Shown piece by piece: positions 26,115-35,238 of a DNA stretch of 64,000 nucleotides (position 1 is its first letter; each line of letters starts with the position of its first letter). The notes under the pieces were generated by a model. That model worked only from the letters and a program-made list of their open reading frames with translations, had not been told where the DNA came from and did not search any database. Where the stretch lies: the NCBI GenBank assembly GCA_900539625.1, contig UQCW01000002.1, forward strand, positions 1 through 64,000, given 5' to 3'. The translations under genes and the position numbers were made by a program. The DNA is from an uncultured Prevotella sp. (GTDB taxonomy: Bacteria; Bacteroidota; Bacteroidia; Bacteroidales; Bacteroidaceae).

Positions 26115-29012
26115 TTACTTGACCGTCTTGATGCCGTTGTGGATTGTAAGGCCCTTGTGGTCTTTCGTTACGCGACGGCCAGAGAGGTCGTAATAGGCAG
26201 AACTATTCTTTGAAGATGCGTCAGAGAGACATAAAATGGAAGTCGGCGTTTGTGGTGTCAGCACATACACCTTCGTCTCGCAAGCTTTGAGGGTTCCTGT
26301 GTTCAAGGAATTCTTAATCACATTTTCAGTCTTTGTCCACACTTCTCGGCAGGTGTATTTTGTGTCAGCTGCCAGATAGAGGTCCGTAAGCTGGAGCGTC
26401 GGGCCGTTGATGGAGGCGGTGCCGCGGTTGGTGACAGAAACAGCTATGCGGCCATTGGTCAAGTCCTTAACAAAAACGTCATAGCCAGTGGTGGCGTAGT
26501 TGTTTTTCCCCGTAGAGAGGTTCTCCATGTATTCCGCCTGCTGTCCGAGCACGTCTTGGTCGATGGCAAGAATTTCCGTGTTCGTCAGAGTCTTTACGTC
26601 AGCATCGGTGATTAGCGGTTTTGGCATAGTCTGTCCGCTGTTGGCCTCGCCCATCGGCGTTTCGCGAAGGTCGCAGGTGAGCGCCAGCGGGCTTGCCAGC
26701 ATACACCACAACGACATCTGCGAGCGTGCCTGTGCGTCGGTGAGTCCTGCGATTTTTCCGCCGTTCACCTGGTGGCCTGCCGTGTTGTTGCTCGGTCCAC
26801 CGAGACCATGCAGTCCGATGCACATCATGTCGAGGTCGTTAAAGCGGTTCACGCCAGCATACATCCAGAGGCGGCGCACTTCGTCAACACCAGCAATCAC
26901 GCCTGGTCGTGAATTATTTCCCATCCAGTCTTCGCGTGCATCGCTTGTGGCGCGCCAGCTCGAGCCGCCAGCTTCCGCGCCCCAAAGCCAAGGCTGCGTT
27001 TTTCCCCATTCGCAGATATTGAAAACAAAGGGAATGTAGCCTTCAGCTTTGCGTTGTTCGTTGAGTTTTGCGATGACGTCACCCATTTGCGTGTAGCTCA
27101 CCTTTGTGCTCGCCTGGCTGTTGCAGTAGTCGTATTTCAGCATGTCGACACCCCATTCGTTGAAGAGCGCAATGTGGGCCGCTTCAAATCCGTATGAGCC
27201 AGGCTGATAGTTCTCGCAGGTCATTGAACCAGCGTCGCTGTAGATGCCCACCTTCAGTTTGTTGTTGATTTTCTTCAAGTCGGCTTTCAGTCCGCTGATG
27301 CCAGAAGGAAATTTTTTGCGGTCGTAAGTCAATGCCGCTTTGTCCGTTGTTTGTTCCGCCCAGGCATCGTCCAAGACAATGGTGTTGAAGCCAGCGTCAA
27401 TCAATCCGTATTTCTGCATGCCCTTCGCAATCTCCACCATTTTGTTGTGGCTGATGGCGCGTGCAAACCAGTTCCATGTCAGCCAGCTCATCATCGGCGT
27501 CGGCGATTGCAGGTGGCTGCTCACGATGAGGCGTATTTTAGCTTGTGTCTCTTCGCCGCTGCCGTTTGTGAGGCAGACGTTGTAGGCATATTCGCCCTCT
27601 TCTTTCGGCGCGGTGCCGAATACATATTTATATTTGTTTCCCCGATTGAAACGGTCGTCCTTGAGCGTGAGCGTTGAGATATTTCCGAAGTCAACGCTTG
27701 TCACAGTTTCCCCCTCGTTTGTCACGAGTTTGTGGATATAGGGCGCCCCAGGCTGGGCATACATGAGCGTGGCGCAAGCCATAGAGCCTGCCGAAGGATC
27801 AATGATTTCCCATGCCGAATTGGAGTCGTCGGCCCGCCAAAGGTTCAGCACACAGTTGTTTCCGATACCTCCAGTGAAGTTGAGGGCGGGAGAAGACGCG
27901 TTAGCGTTGGCGATTGCTGCGGGAACGATGGCCACCGTTTCTTCAGAGAGCATCAGCAATTGCCAAGTGTTGGCCCTGTTTTTGTCGCTGCTGAATCTGA
28001 CATTGCTTTCAGCCGTGTTTTTCACGCTGTTGCCGTTGGCCGTTGCCGTGTAATAGAGATAGCATTTCGAAGTCTGGTCGTAGATATAATAATGTCCTTG
28101 CTCCTTCTCGATAAAGATGAACTTGTCTGCTTCGCCGCGTTTTTGAGTGTGGCCGAGGTTGCTGCCCGTCTTTTTGATGTAGGCCGCAGGCATGTGGAGG
28201 AGATAGGTATATTGCTTTTCAGCCTCTGCGCTTTCCGTCGGGATGAAGAACTGGATGAATTTGACATCCACCTGATAGTTCTCGTTGTCGACAGTCACCT
28301 TCGACAGATAGCCGCCGCCGACCTTCACTGCCACATCCTTGGCCTCCAGGCTCTCGAGTTCAATCGTCTGGTCGCCTTGCGCATTGAGTCCGCGAAACTC
28401 CTTGCCGTTGATGGTGACAACGGCGCTGCTGGGCATGCCGTCGCTGAAGAGCCTGTAAAGGTGTTTGATGCTCACCTCTTTGAAATTCCATCTCGACCCC
28501 TTGTCGCTGCTGCCGTTGTCGGTCCAGAGACCAAGCGTCACGGTGCCGTTTTCTGGATTGTCGACTCCTACGCCTTTATACCAGTTGAGATAGATGGCGG
28601 CTACGCCATTGGCCGTATAAGGTTGGATTTCATAGCAACCGCCATTGATTTCCGTAATCTTGAACTCAGAAGCCTGGCTCTTCTTCGTGGTCATTTTGAC
28701 AAAGCCCGTTTGGGCCGTGTAGCTGTTTTTTTGGTCGTAGCCCAACCACTTTTTGGCTGTGACGTTATACACGTAATAAGTGTCGGCCTTATCGCTGCTG
28801 TAAAAAGCAAACTGGGCATATTTGTCAGAATCCTTAGTTGGTGATGTCGTAGCATTGCAATAATAGCCTTGTGCGTTCATCATCGTGTAGCGATGCTCCG
28901 GTGTGCCCGACGTTGGCAGCGTTTGGCTCACTTCGATGCCTGCAACAGCATTCAGAGTCCATGCCAACATGGCGCTCAGGCAGATACACCAATTCCGTAG
29001 GTTTTGTTTCAT
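26115..29012 (-). CDS. Secreted GH27 alpha-galactosidase with N-terminal ricin-like and accessory domains
   Basis: A 965-residue exported protein with a signal peptide ending near AVAG (residue 24). Residues about 30-430 hold two ricin/beta-trefoil-like regions and beta-sandwich parts without catalytic motifs, probably carbohydrate binding. From about residue 500 comes the GH27 (melibiase) barrel: TPMMSWLTWNW, NTIVLDDAWAE, the nucleophile Asp in KYDYCN (about 627) and the acid/base Asp in RATSDAREDW (about 690). The end carries an alpha-galactosidase C-terminal sandwich and a short conserved sorting-like tail. It should remove terminal alpha-galactose (or related sugars) from glycans outside the cell. 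No SusC/SusD genes are adjacent, so it is not in a polysaccharide utilisation locus here. Confidence 0.88.
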   Translation of the reverse strand: MKQNLRNWCICLSAMLAWTLNAVAGIEVSQTLPTSGTPEHRYTMMNAQGYYCNATTSPTKDSDKYAQFAFYSSDKADTYYVYNVTAKKWLGYDQKNSYTAQTGFVKMTTKKSQASEFKITEINGGCYEIQPYTANGVAAIYLNWYKGVGVDNPENGTVTLGLWTDNGSSDKGSRWNFKEVSIKHLYRLFSDGMPSSAVVTINGKEFRGLNAQGDQTIELESLEAKDVAVKVGGGYLSKVTVDNENYQVDVKFIQFFIPTESAEAEKQYTYLLHMPAAYIKKTGSNLGHTQKRGEADKFIFIEKEQGHYYIYDQTSKCYLYYTATANGNSVKNTAESNVRFSSDKNRANTWQLLMLSEETVAIVPAAIANANASSPALNFTGGIGNNCVLNLWRADDSNSAWEIIDPSAGSMACATLMYAQPGAPYIHKLVTNEGETVTSVDFGNISTLTLKDDRFNRGNKYKYVFGTAPKEEGEYAYNVCLTNGSGEETQAKIRLIVSSHLQSPTPMMSWLTWNWFARAISHNKMVEIAKGMQKYGLIDAGFNTIVLDDAWAEQTTDKAALTYDRKKFPSGISGLKADLKKINNKLKVGIYSDAGSMTCENYQPGSYGFEAAHIALFNEWGVDMLKYDYCNSQASTKVSYTQMGDVIAKLNEQRKAEGYIPFVFNICEWGKTQPWLWGAEAGGSSWRATSDAREDWMGNNSRPGVIAGVDEVRRLWMYAGVNRFNDLDMMCIGLHGLGGPSNNTAGHQVNGGKIAGLTDAQARSQMSLWCMLASPLALTCDLRETPMGEANSGQTMPKPLITDADVKTLTNTEILAIDQDVLGQQAEYMENLSTGKNNYATTGYDVFVKDLTNGRIAVSVTNRGTASINGPTLQLTDLYLAADTKYTCREVWTKTENVIKNSLNTGTLKACETKVYVLTPQTPTSILCLSDASSKNSSAYYDLSGRRVTKDHKGLTIHNGIKTVK

Positions 29013-29172
29013 GGGAGATGAAGTTGATTTGATAATAGATTAGGGATGATCAAAAAAAACAGGATATTCGAGATGCCCAAAGGTATCCCAATCCCAGACA
29101 TCACAAAAATACAACTTTTTTCCCACATATCCTGTGTCGTTGCCAGCAAAGTGGTGCGTTTGATGAGGCTAA

Positions 29173-29347
29173 GTAATGTCGAAAAAATAACTTCCGCAAT
29201 TTTGCCGTTGGCAAGTAATATTCTATAGACTCCCCTGTCTTTTCGGCTATTTTCGAACTCATTCTCAGTCACAATGCTCGCATTGCTCCTTCGAATAAGC
29301 TCAAAAATGCAGGTGCAAAATTGCGGAACTTATTCTTTCTACATTAC
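29173..29347. mobile_element. MITE-like element with 32-bp terminal inverted repeats
   Basis: A 175-bp non-coding element. The left end (29173-29204, starts GTAATGTCGAAAAAATAACT) and right end (29316-29347) are inverted repeats identical at 29 of 32 positions. It is flanked by TAA on both sides (29170-29172 and 29348-29350), a possible 3-bp target duplication. A partial copy of its left half occurs at 48246-48297. Small frames across it are not credible genes. No transposase for it lies in this window. Confidence 0.75.
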
Positions 29348-29480
29348 TAAAGCTGTAAAACATATATAATTACGGCAACCGCGACGTCTTTAGAAGAGTT
29401 GCCGTCTGCCGCCTTTTACCTACCTTCCTCCCCCTGTCTGCCGATTCTTTCTCTATGCCATTTAGCGAACGCCCTCCCGC

Positions 29481-29530
29481 GTTCGGTCGCGTCTCGTCCC
29501 ACGTTCGGTCGCGTCTCGTCCCGCGTTCGC
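29481..29530. repeat. 22-bp tandem repeat 3' of the DNA ligase gene
   Basis: Two near-identical 22-bp units beginning CGTTCGGTCGCGTCTCGTCC (29481-29502 and 29503-29524) and a partial third (CGTTCG, 29525-29530). It lies about 75 bp past the minus-strand ligase stop. The rest of 29348-29602 has no gene. Confidence 0.8.
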
Positions 29531-29602
29531 TGACAAGTATAGGGACTGTAACAAAAAGCCCTACCTGCCACCAGTTCTTATTCGGGTAGCAGGTAGGGTG
29601 TT

Positions 29603-31573
29603 TTATTCCGTAAACTGTTTTATGAACTCCTCCTCGCTGATGATGGGGATGTTCAGTTCGTGTGCCTTTTTGTTTTTTGATGACATCGAAGCCGTGTCGT
29701 TGTTGATCAGGAAGCTGGTCGACTTGCTGACGCTCCCCGTCACCTTTCCCCCTTGGCTTTCGATGTAGGCTTTCAGTTCGTTGCGGTTTTTGTAATGGTG
29801 GACGTCGCCCGTGATGACAAACGTCAGTTTGTCGCAACGTGTTCCCGCCGCCTCCGTTTTCTCCTCCTCCACCTCCAGAAGGTCGAGCAGGCGGGCGGCA
29901 GATGCGTTGTTGGCTGCGTCGTGGAACCAGCCCACCACGGCGGCCGACTTCTCAGGACCGATGCCGTCGATGTGTGCGAAGAATTCCGTGTCGTCGGTGG
30001 TCGCGGCCAGTGTTGCCAGTTCCTTGAGAGGGTATGCGGCCAGCAGGCGTTTGCAGACGTCGGCGCCGCAGAGAGGAATGGAGAGTGCGTAGAGCAGGTT
30101 GCGGGCCTTTACCTTGTGGGCCTTCTCCAGACTCCGCAGCATGTTGCTCACCGATTTGCGGCCGAAGCCCTCCATCATGGAAAGCTCCAAGGCGTGGTCC
30201 TGGAGATGATAGAGGTCGGCATAGTCGCTGACCCATCCGAGGTTGATGAATTTCGCAATGGTCTGCTCGCTGATGCCGTCGATGTTGGCGCCCGCCTTCG
30301 AGACGAAACGTGCGAATTTGCGCAGCTGTTTGGCTGGGCATTTTGCGTTGGTGCAATGAAGCGTCTTCGTGCCGCTCATGCTCGTCTGCACCGTTGTTGG
30401 TGCGCCACAGACGGGGCAGGACGCCGGGATGTCGAGCACACCTTCGCGGTGGGAGACATCGACCACCTTCGGGATAATCTTGTTGGCCTTGATGACCGAG
30501 AGCATCGTGCCACGGCCGCCGATGCCCAGCCGCTCGCATTCGCTGATGTTGCAGAGCGAGGCCCGCTTCACGGTGGTGCCTTCCAGACTCACGGGGCTGA
30601 ACACTGCCACGGGGGAAATCGTGGAGGCGGCACACGACCACTCAATATGGTCGAGCTGCGTGGCGGCGCTCTCGTCCTGCCATTTGAAGGCGAGTCCGGC
30701 ACGCGTGGCGTGGTGTCCCGTCACGGAACCAGTGGCGGCATACGCTGTGTCGTCGTAGGTGACAACGAGGCCGTCAACGGGGTAGGGGTTCTCGCGCTCC
30801 GTGACGCGGCGGGAGAAGTGGTCCACCATGTTGTTGATGGCCTCCTCAGTTGGCTTCTCCACCAGTTGGCGTTCCACCGTCGTGAAGCCCCATGCCGCCA
30901 AAAGATCCATGCGTGCGCCCCATGACTGCGGGGCTTCATCGGCATGCACAAGCGTGAAAGCAATCCATTGGATGTGGCGGCGGCGCACCTCGTTGATGTC
31001 CTTCAGCGTGAGCGAGCCAGAGGCGAGGTTTCTGGGGTTGGCATACGCCTCGTCGTTCTCCATGTTGAAGATTTCGAAGTCCTGATAGGAAATGACGGCT
31101 TCGCCGCGCACCACCACGTGCCCTTTCTCCGCGATTTCGGGGAGAATGCCCGCGATGGCGGGGGCGAGGTGCGTGATGTTGGTGCCCGTGTGTCCGTTGC
31201 CGCGCGTGACCACCTTCGTCAGGCGGCCGTTGTCGTAGGTCACCACCAGCGTCAGTCCATCGAGCTTCCACGAGAGCCAAACGGGGCGCCCTTCGGCCCA
31301 TTTTGCCAGTTCGGCCGTGCTTTTCGTCTTGGCCAGCGAGAGGGCCGCAAATTCGTGTTCCTCCTTCTGCCCCGTGATGTTGTCTTCCGAGACCTTTGCC
31401 GTCGGCGAGCCTTCGAGCGTGATGCCCGTCTGGCGTTCCATTTCCTTGAGTTTGTCGAAGAGAGCGTCCCATTCGTAGTCGGTCATGAGTTCGCCCTGTC
31501 CGTTGTAGTAGGCCTCCGAAGCCTTGTTCAGTTGGTCAATCCATTGACGCATGAGAGTGGTATTGTCGTTCAT
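29603..31573 (-). CDS. Divergent NAD-dependent DNA ligase (LigA-like)
   Basis: A 656-residue protein from the ATG at 31573. Domain order is that of LigA: Ia-like region (AYYNGQGELMTDYEWD, 21-36), nucleotidyltransferase domain with catalytic Lys103 in SWKLDG, VTRGNGHTG, motif III VVVRGE (Arg156, Glu158), ANPRNLASGSL, motif IV DGLVVT (267-272) and motif V AFKW (Lys297); OB fold; zinc finger with Cys386, Cys389, Cys407, Cys412; HhH region; and C-terminal BRCT domain. Against E. coli LigA it lacks the Glu two residues before the catalytic Lys (Ser101 here) and the motif IV Lys (Thr272), and TRGDG reads TRGNG. It is probably an accessory ligase with a canonical ligA elsewhere; activity is uncertain. 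Confidence 0.8.
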   Translation of the reverse strand: MNDNTTLMRQWIDQLNKASEAYYNGQGELMTDYEWDALFDKLKEMERQTGITLEGSPTAKVSEDNITGQKEEHEFAALSLAKTKSTAELAKWAEGRPVWLSWKLDGLTLVVTYDNGRLTKVVTRGNGHTGTNITHLAPAIAGILPEIAEKGHVVVRGEAVISYQDFEIFNMENDEAYANPRNLASGSLTLKDINEVRRRHIQWIAFTLVHADEAPQSWGARMDLLAAWGFTTVERQLVEKPTEEAINNMVDHFSRRVTERENPYPVDGLVVTYDDTAYAATGSVTGHHATRAGLAFKWQDESAATQLDHIEWSCAASTISPVAVFSPVSLEGTTVKRASLCNISECERLGIGGRGTMLSVIKANKIIPKVVDVSHREGVLDIPASCPVCGAPTTVQTSMSGTKTLHCTNAKCPAKQLRKFARFVSKAGANIDGISEQTIAKFINLGWVSDYADLYHLQDHALELSMMEGFGRKSVSNMLRSLEKAHKVKARNLLYALSIPLCGADVCKRLLAAYPLKELATLAATTDDTEFFAHIDGIGPEKSAAVVGWFHDAANNASAARLLDLLEVEEEKTEAAGTRCDKLTFVITGDVHHYKNRNELKAYIESQGGKVTGSVSKSTSFLINNDTASMSSKNKKAHELNIPIISEEEFIKQFTE

Positions 31574-31648
31574 CCGTGTGGGGGTGTTTGGGGGAGAAAA
31601 TTTAGTAATGGTGAAAGAATAAGTTGAAGATATTTTTTTTACCATTAC

Positions 31649-32314
31649 TTATCTGTAAATATAATAGCTCGCGTCGTGTCCTTCGCAGAAGTCACACGCC
31701 AGGCGGATGAGAAATTCCGCGTTGGCGCGTACGCTCTCTTCGTTGCCGTCGTAGCCGTTGATGAGCACCAGGAGGTGCGTCGTGTTGAGATCGATTTTCG
31801 TGCGTTCGTTGTCCGACGTCGGTGTTCCCACGCCGCCGCGCGAGTCGCGGTAAACGGGCAGTCCTTCGATGTTGATCAGTCCGCGACCGATGCCCTCGTA
31901 AGGCTCTTCCGCCTTGCCTATGCCCAGCGTCAGCGTGTCGCCTTCAAACTTTTCGGCATCAAAACCGCCGATGCTGTAGCCAAATTTGATGCTCGCCAGG
32001 TTCACCAAATCCACCAGTGTGCTGATTTGATAAAGCTCCTTCCCTTGCAGCATGCGCCTGATGAGCGCTTCCGCGGCAGGGCGATAGCGTGAGGGGTCTT
32101 TGCCGCAGGCACGGTAAACGCGGCGCGTGGCCGCAATGCCCGAAATGTCCTTCAGCGTCTCGGTGGTGAGCGTGGCCCGGAACTGCTGCTCCAAGCGGTT
32201 GATTTCGTTCCACAGACCTTCGGAATAAGGCGTGTTGCGAACAGAAACCTCCACGTGTGCCCCAACAAAGGAAGGACACACCTTTTCTATTTCGTCTGAT
32301 ACAAGGATTTTCAT
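31649..32314 (-). CDS. B3/B4 (tRNA-binding) domain protein
   Basis: A 221-residue stand-alone protein with the B3/B4 fold found in the beta subunit of phenylalanyl-tRNA synthetase, where it edits mischarged tRNA. Family blocks visible are GKDPSRYRPAAEALIRRML, TLVDLVNLASIKFGYSIGGFD and the late LLVLINGYDG. Stand-alone members are thought to hydrolyse mischarged aminoacyl-tRNA or act on free substrates, but this is not proven. It lies 36 bp downstream of the LuxR-type regulator and 75 bp before the ligase, all minus strand, so the genes may form an operon. Confidence 0.8.
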   Translation of the reverse strand: MKILVSDEIEKVCPSFVGAHVEVSVRNTPYSEGLWNEINRLEQQFRATLTTETLKDISGIAATRRVYRACGKDPSRYRPAAEALIRRMLQGKELYQISTLVDLVNLASIKFGYSIGGFDAEKFEGDTLTLGIGKAEEPYEGIGRGLINIEGLPVYRDSRGGVGTPTSDNERTKIDLNTTHLLVLINGYDGNEESVRANAEFLIRLACDFCEGHDASYYIYR

Positions 32315-32350
32315 GTCAATCTGTTAAATCTGCTTTTTAGTAATCCCAAC

Positions 32351-33004
32351 TTATATATCTTCCGCCTTCACGATGCCGTGTGTCACGGCAAAGATGGTGA
32401 GGGCCGCCATGTTTTTTGTGCCCATTTTCTCTGCCAGATTCTTGCGGTGGGAAATGACGGTGGAGATTTCCACGCCCAGCGTGTGCGCGATTTCCTTGCT
32501 TGTGTTTCCCTCCACGAGCAGGCGTAGCACATCGCGTTCACGTGGTGTCAGCAGATGCGCGACATCGCGTTCTCCTTGTGCTTCGCGCACAGAGTCGGGG
32601 ATTCTTCCGCCACGGTTGTGCGCCCCTTCCGCCAGAAGCAGGAAGGCGCGGACGAGCTCTTTTTCGCTTTGCAGAACATTGAGCGTGTGGAAACCCTGCG
32701 GCAGATGGCGGACGTCATCGCCGTGGACCAGCACGATGGTTTTCTGCTGATGGCGCAGGAAAAACGCGGCGTGGTTCAGGAGAACGGGCGCGGTGGTGAA
32801 ATAATGGAAAAACGCCTTTCCGCGCTCCGTTTCCTCTTCCGCCTCTCGGAAGTCATGGAAGAGGGCGATTTCGGCATGGGGCACCATGCGCGTCAGCAGG
32901 CCCGAAAGGCCCAGAGCCGTCAGCGTGTTGGGAATGATCAGGGCGATGGCGGGGCGTTTTTTTTCAGTGGGGAGAACGTGGGGATGTGAAAGAGGTGGAT
33001 TCAT
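32351..33004 (-). CDS. LuxR-type transcriptional regulator with degenerate receiver domain
   Basis: A 217-residue protein. The C-terminal HTH (about residues 148-208) is typical of the LuxR/NarL group: LTPRERDVLRLLVEGNTSKE followed by a recognition helix in STVISHRKNLAEKMG. The N-terminal part (20-130) has receiver-like secondary structure but no phosphoacceptor Asp in the expected place, so it is unlikely to be switched by phosphorylation. It starts 40 bp after the GH20 gene stop on the same strand. Target genes unknown. Confidence 0.8.
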   Translation of the reverse strand: MNPPLSHPHVLPTEKKRPAIALIIPNTLTALGLSGLLTRMVPHAEIALFHDFREAEEETERGKAFFHYFTTAPVLLNHAAFFLRHQQKTIVLVHGDDVRHLPQGFHTLNVLQSEKELVRAFLLLAEGAHNRGGRIPDSVREAQGERDVAHLLTPRERDVLRLLVEGNTSKEIAHTLGVEISTVISHRKNLAEKMGTKNMAALTIFAVTHGIVKAEDI

Positions 33005-33044
33005 TGTTGGGGTGGCGTTTTTATAAGTAGATGGAATACTTCTC

Positions 33045-35087
33045 TTATTTCCGTCGCTCCGGACTGTAGATGAGTCCTGGTGCGGCGTCTTTTCCGTTGG
33101 GCGTTGTCAGAACGAAGGTGAATTGCCATTTGTCGCGTCCCGTTCCTCCATTGTTAGCATGCGGGAGTTTCAGCAGCACCTTGTTCCATCCCTTTTTCAG
33201 TTTGACTGGCACAGGAGGGCGCGACGTGAAATTCTCGTTTGTCAGTCCATCTTCGGCTTGGTCTTGCAGGATATTTGTATCAACCCGCTTCCAGAAGGGC
33301 GCTGGCACTGGTACTCCGTTCACCCAGACCTGCGAACCGCGGCGGTCCCATTTTCCCACTGTCGGGCTGTATTCGTTGCCCGAGCGGCTATAAGTGTAAA
33401 ATTCAATCTGTGCGCCCACTGTCTGTGTTTTCGGCGAGAACACGTAGGTCCAAGCATAGGCCGTCTGCCCGTTGGCAGGCTGCTCGAAAAACGAGGGGAC
33501 TCTGGGGTGCCAAATATGGCGCAGATAGATGCCGCCGCCCGTGGCCAAGCGGCTGCCGTAGGTCTTCCCTTCATAGTTGAAAACGGCGGGCAGAGGGTCT
33601 TGCGCAATGGTTTCCGGCGGGAACGTCTTGCCTGCGTCGCCGTCGTTGGGAAACGGCTCCGTGATGCGCCAATGGATGTTGGTCTGTTTTACGTAAGGCA
33701 CAGGTTCGGCGGCGAGGGTGTGCGCCTTGTGGAAAAGAAAACGGCGCTCGAAGTCCGTAAACGCTGCCAGTTCTTCGCCCTCGTTGGGCAGCGTCGTGCC
33801 TCCTTGCTCAATATATTGCTTGCCGCCTCCTTGCCAGGCCCTTTCAGCCGTGGCGAGCGCGTTGGCGTAGAAGTTGTTTTGCTGGATGATGTCGCGCTGC
33901 GAGGGCAGTTTCGTGTCGTTCCAAATGGCCGTGATGGCGCCCGCCAGGTTTTCGTTGCCGCGGTCGGCGTAATAGATGTTGCTCTTGAAAATTCCCACCA
34001 GGTCGGCGTAGACATCGAAGTGGTTGATGTAGTTGTACCGGCAGTCGATGTTGGGCATGCCCTCTACGACGCGACCCGCTGTCGACCACATCTGCGTCAT
34101 GTCGGCAATCTCCTTGCTGATGCGCACCGCGCGTATCGGGTTCCAAACGACGACCTTCTTTTGCAGCGTGTCTCTCACGAAAGCAGCCATCTCTTCAAGA
34201 AAGCCCGGCTTGACCGTCACCTCGTCGCCGCCGATGTGGATGTAGGGCGCCCGCGGGAAAGTGCGTCCCACTTCCTTGAGAATCACTCTCAAGGCTTTGC
34301 GGCCTTCTTCCGTCTGCATGTCGAAGCCCATGCTGCGCGTAAACACCTGGCTATGGCCCGGCATGTCGATTTCCGGAATGATGGTCACGCCGCGTTCGGC
34401 GGCATACACTTCCAGTTCGGAACATTGCGCCTGCGTATAGAAACACCCCGGCTCTCTCACAGCGTAGGCCGCCTGCGTGAGGCAGGGGAAAGCCTTCACC
34501 TCGAAGCGCCATGCGAGGTTTTCCGTCAGGTGCCAGTGGAACGTGTTGACCTTGAAGCGCGAGAGCAGGTCAATTTCATGTTTGAGCTCCTCGAAACTGA
34601 TGAACGAGCGGCCCACGTCGTGCATAACGCCGCGCAGTTTGAAGGCTGGCCAATCTTCAATGCTCGCCGCCTCAAGTGTTGCCTCTTCTCCAGCCATTTG
34701 TGCGAGCGTTTGGGCGGCGCGGATAGTTCCTGTCCCGTTAAGCACCTTGATGGTGACCTTGTTTGGCGTGATGTCGAGCGCATAGCCCTCGCAGGGGAAG
34801 CCGTGCAGGGGGTAATCATAAACGTTGGGCAGGCGGTCCACGATTTCCACGTCAATGCGGGCCTTGGCCTGCGGCACGAGGCGGCATCCCGCCTTCGTCA
34901 ACACCTCCCGGAGAAGGGGCGTGGCGGTGGCGTCGGAGAGCACCACGGAGCGCTTCAGCTTGAAGGGCTTTTCCGCTTTGTGCGTTCTGACAATCTGCGG
35001 CTTCGGCAACACGTTTGCCAACTGCGCTTTCGCGTTCACTGCGCCCAAAAGACAGAGGGCAAGAACGAAGAAAAGGTTCTTTTTCAT
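33045..35087 (-). CDS. Secreted GH20 beta-N-acetylhexosaminidase
   Basis: A 680-residue exported enzyme with a signal peptide (cleavage near NAKAQ, residue 22). The N-terminal GH20b domain (25-145) precedes the catalytic barrel (about 148-480). The catalytic pair Asp288-Glu289 lies in HIGGDEV, and HWHLTEN and PEIDMPGHS are family marks. A C-terminal beta-sandwich (about 520-670) may bind carbohydrate. It releases terminal N-acetylglucosamine or N-acetylgalactosamine from glycoproteins, glycolipids or peptidoglycan fragments in the periplasm or outside. A textbook promoter lies upstream; the regulator, B3/B4 and ligase genes follow on the same strand. Confidence 0.93.
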   Translation of the reverse strand: MKKNLFFVLALCLLGAVNAKAQLANVLPKPQIVRTHKAEKPFKLKRSVVLSDATATPLLREVLTKAGCRLVPQAKARIDVEIVDRLPNVYDYPLHGFPCEGYALDITPNKVTIKVLNGTGTIRAAQTLAQMAGEEATLEAASIEDWPAFKLRGVMHDVGRSFISFEELKHEIDLLSRFKVNTFHWHLTENLAWRFEVKAFPCLTQAAYAVREPGCFYTQAQCSELEVYAAERGVTIIPEIDMPGHSQVFTRSMGFDMQTEEGRKALRVILKEVGRTFPRAPYIHIGGDEVTVKPGFLEEMAAFVRDTLQKKVVVWNPIRAVRISKEIADMTQMWSTAGRVVEGMPNIDCRYNYINHFDVYADLVGIFKSNIYYADRGNENLAGAITAIWNDTKLPSQRDIIQQNNFYANALATAERAWQGGGKQYIEQGGTTLPNEGEELAAFTDFERRFLFHKAHTLAAEPVPYVKQTNIHWRITEPFPNDGDAGKTFPPETIAQDPLPAVFNYEGKTYGSRLATGGGIYLRHIWHPRVPSFFEQPANGQTAYAWTYVFSPKTQTVGAQIEFYTYSRSGNEYSPTVGKWDRRGSQVWVNGVPVPAPFWKRVDTNILQDQAEDGLTNENFTSRPPVPVKLKKGWNKVLLKLPHANNGGTGRDKWQFTFVLTTPNGKDAAPGLIYSPERRK

Positions 35088-35144
35088 AGAGTTGATGGAG
35101 GTGGCTCGTATATAAATGATTAGGTAATCAAAGATTTCTTCCTA

Positions 35145-35176
35145 CAAAAATAAGTACTTTTATTGAATGGGCCAAA
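35145..35176 (-). promoter_or_regulatory. Bacteroidetes promoter of the GH20 gene
   Basis: On the minus strand TTTG (35176-35173), a 20-bp spacer and TATTTTTG (35152-35145) match the -33/-7 consensus. Start of transcription expected near 35138, about 50 nt before the GH20 start codon. Confidence 0.75.
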
Positions 35177-35238
35177 GGGGCGTTGGAGTTATCGTTGTAA
35201 GTGGCGGTCCTCTCGGTTAGTAATGGTGGTACCATAAT

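Noticed and set aside
29009..29272. A minus-strand frame of 87 codons upstream of the GH27 gene
   Set aside because: It overlaps the GH27 start and part of the MITE-like element; translation shows no conserved feature.
33123..35123. A long plus-strand open frame (666 codons) opposite the GH20 gene
   Set aside because: Antisense shadow: the minus strand carries a complete GH20 enzyme with signal peptide and promoter.
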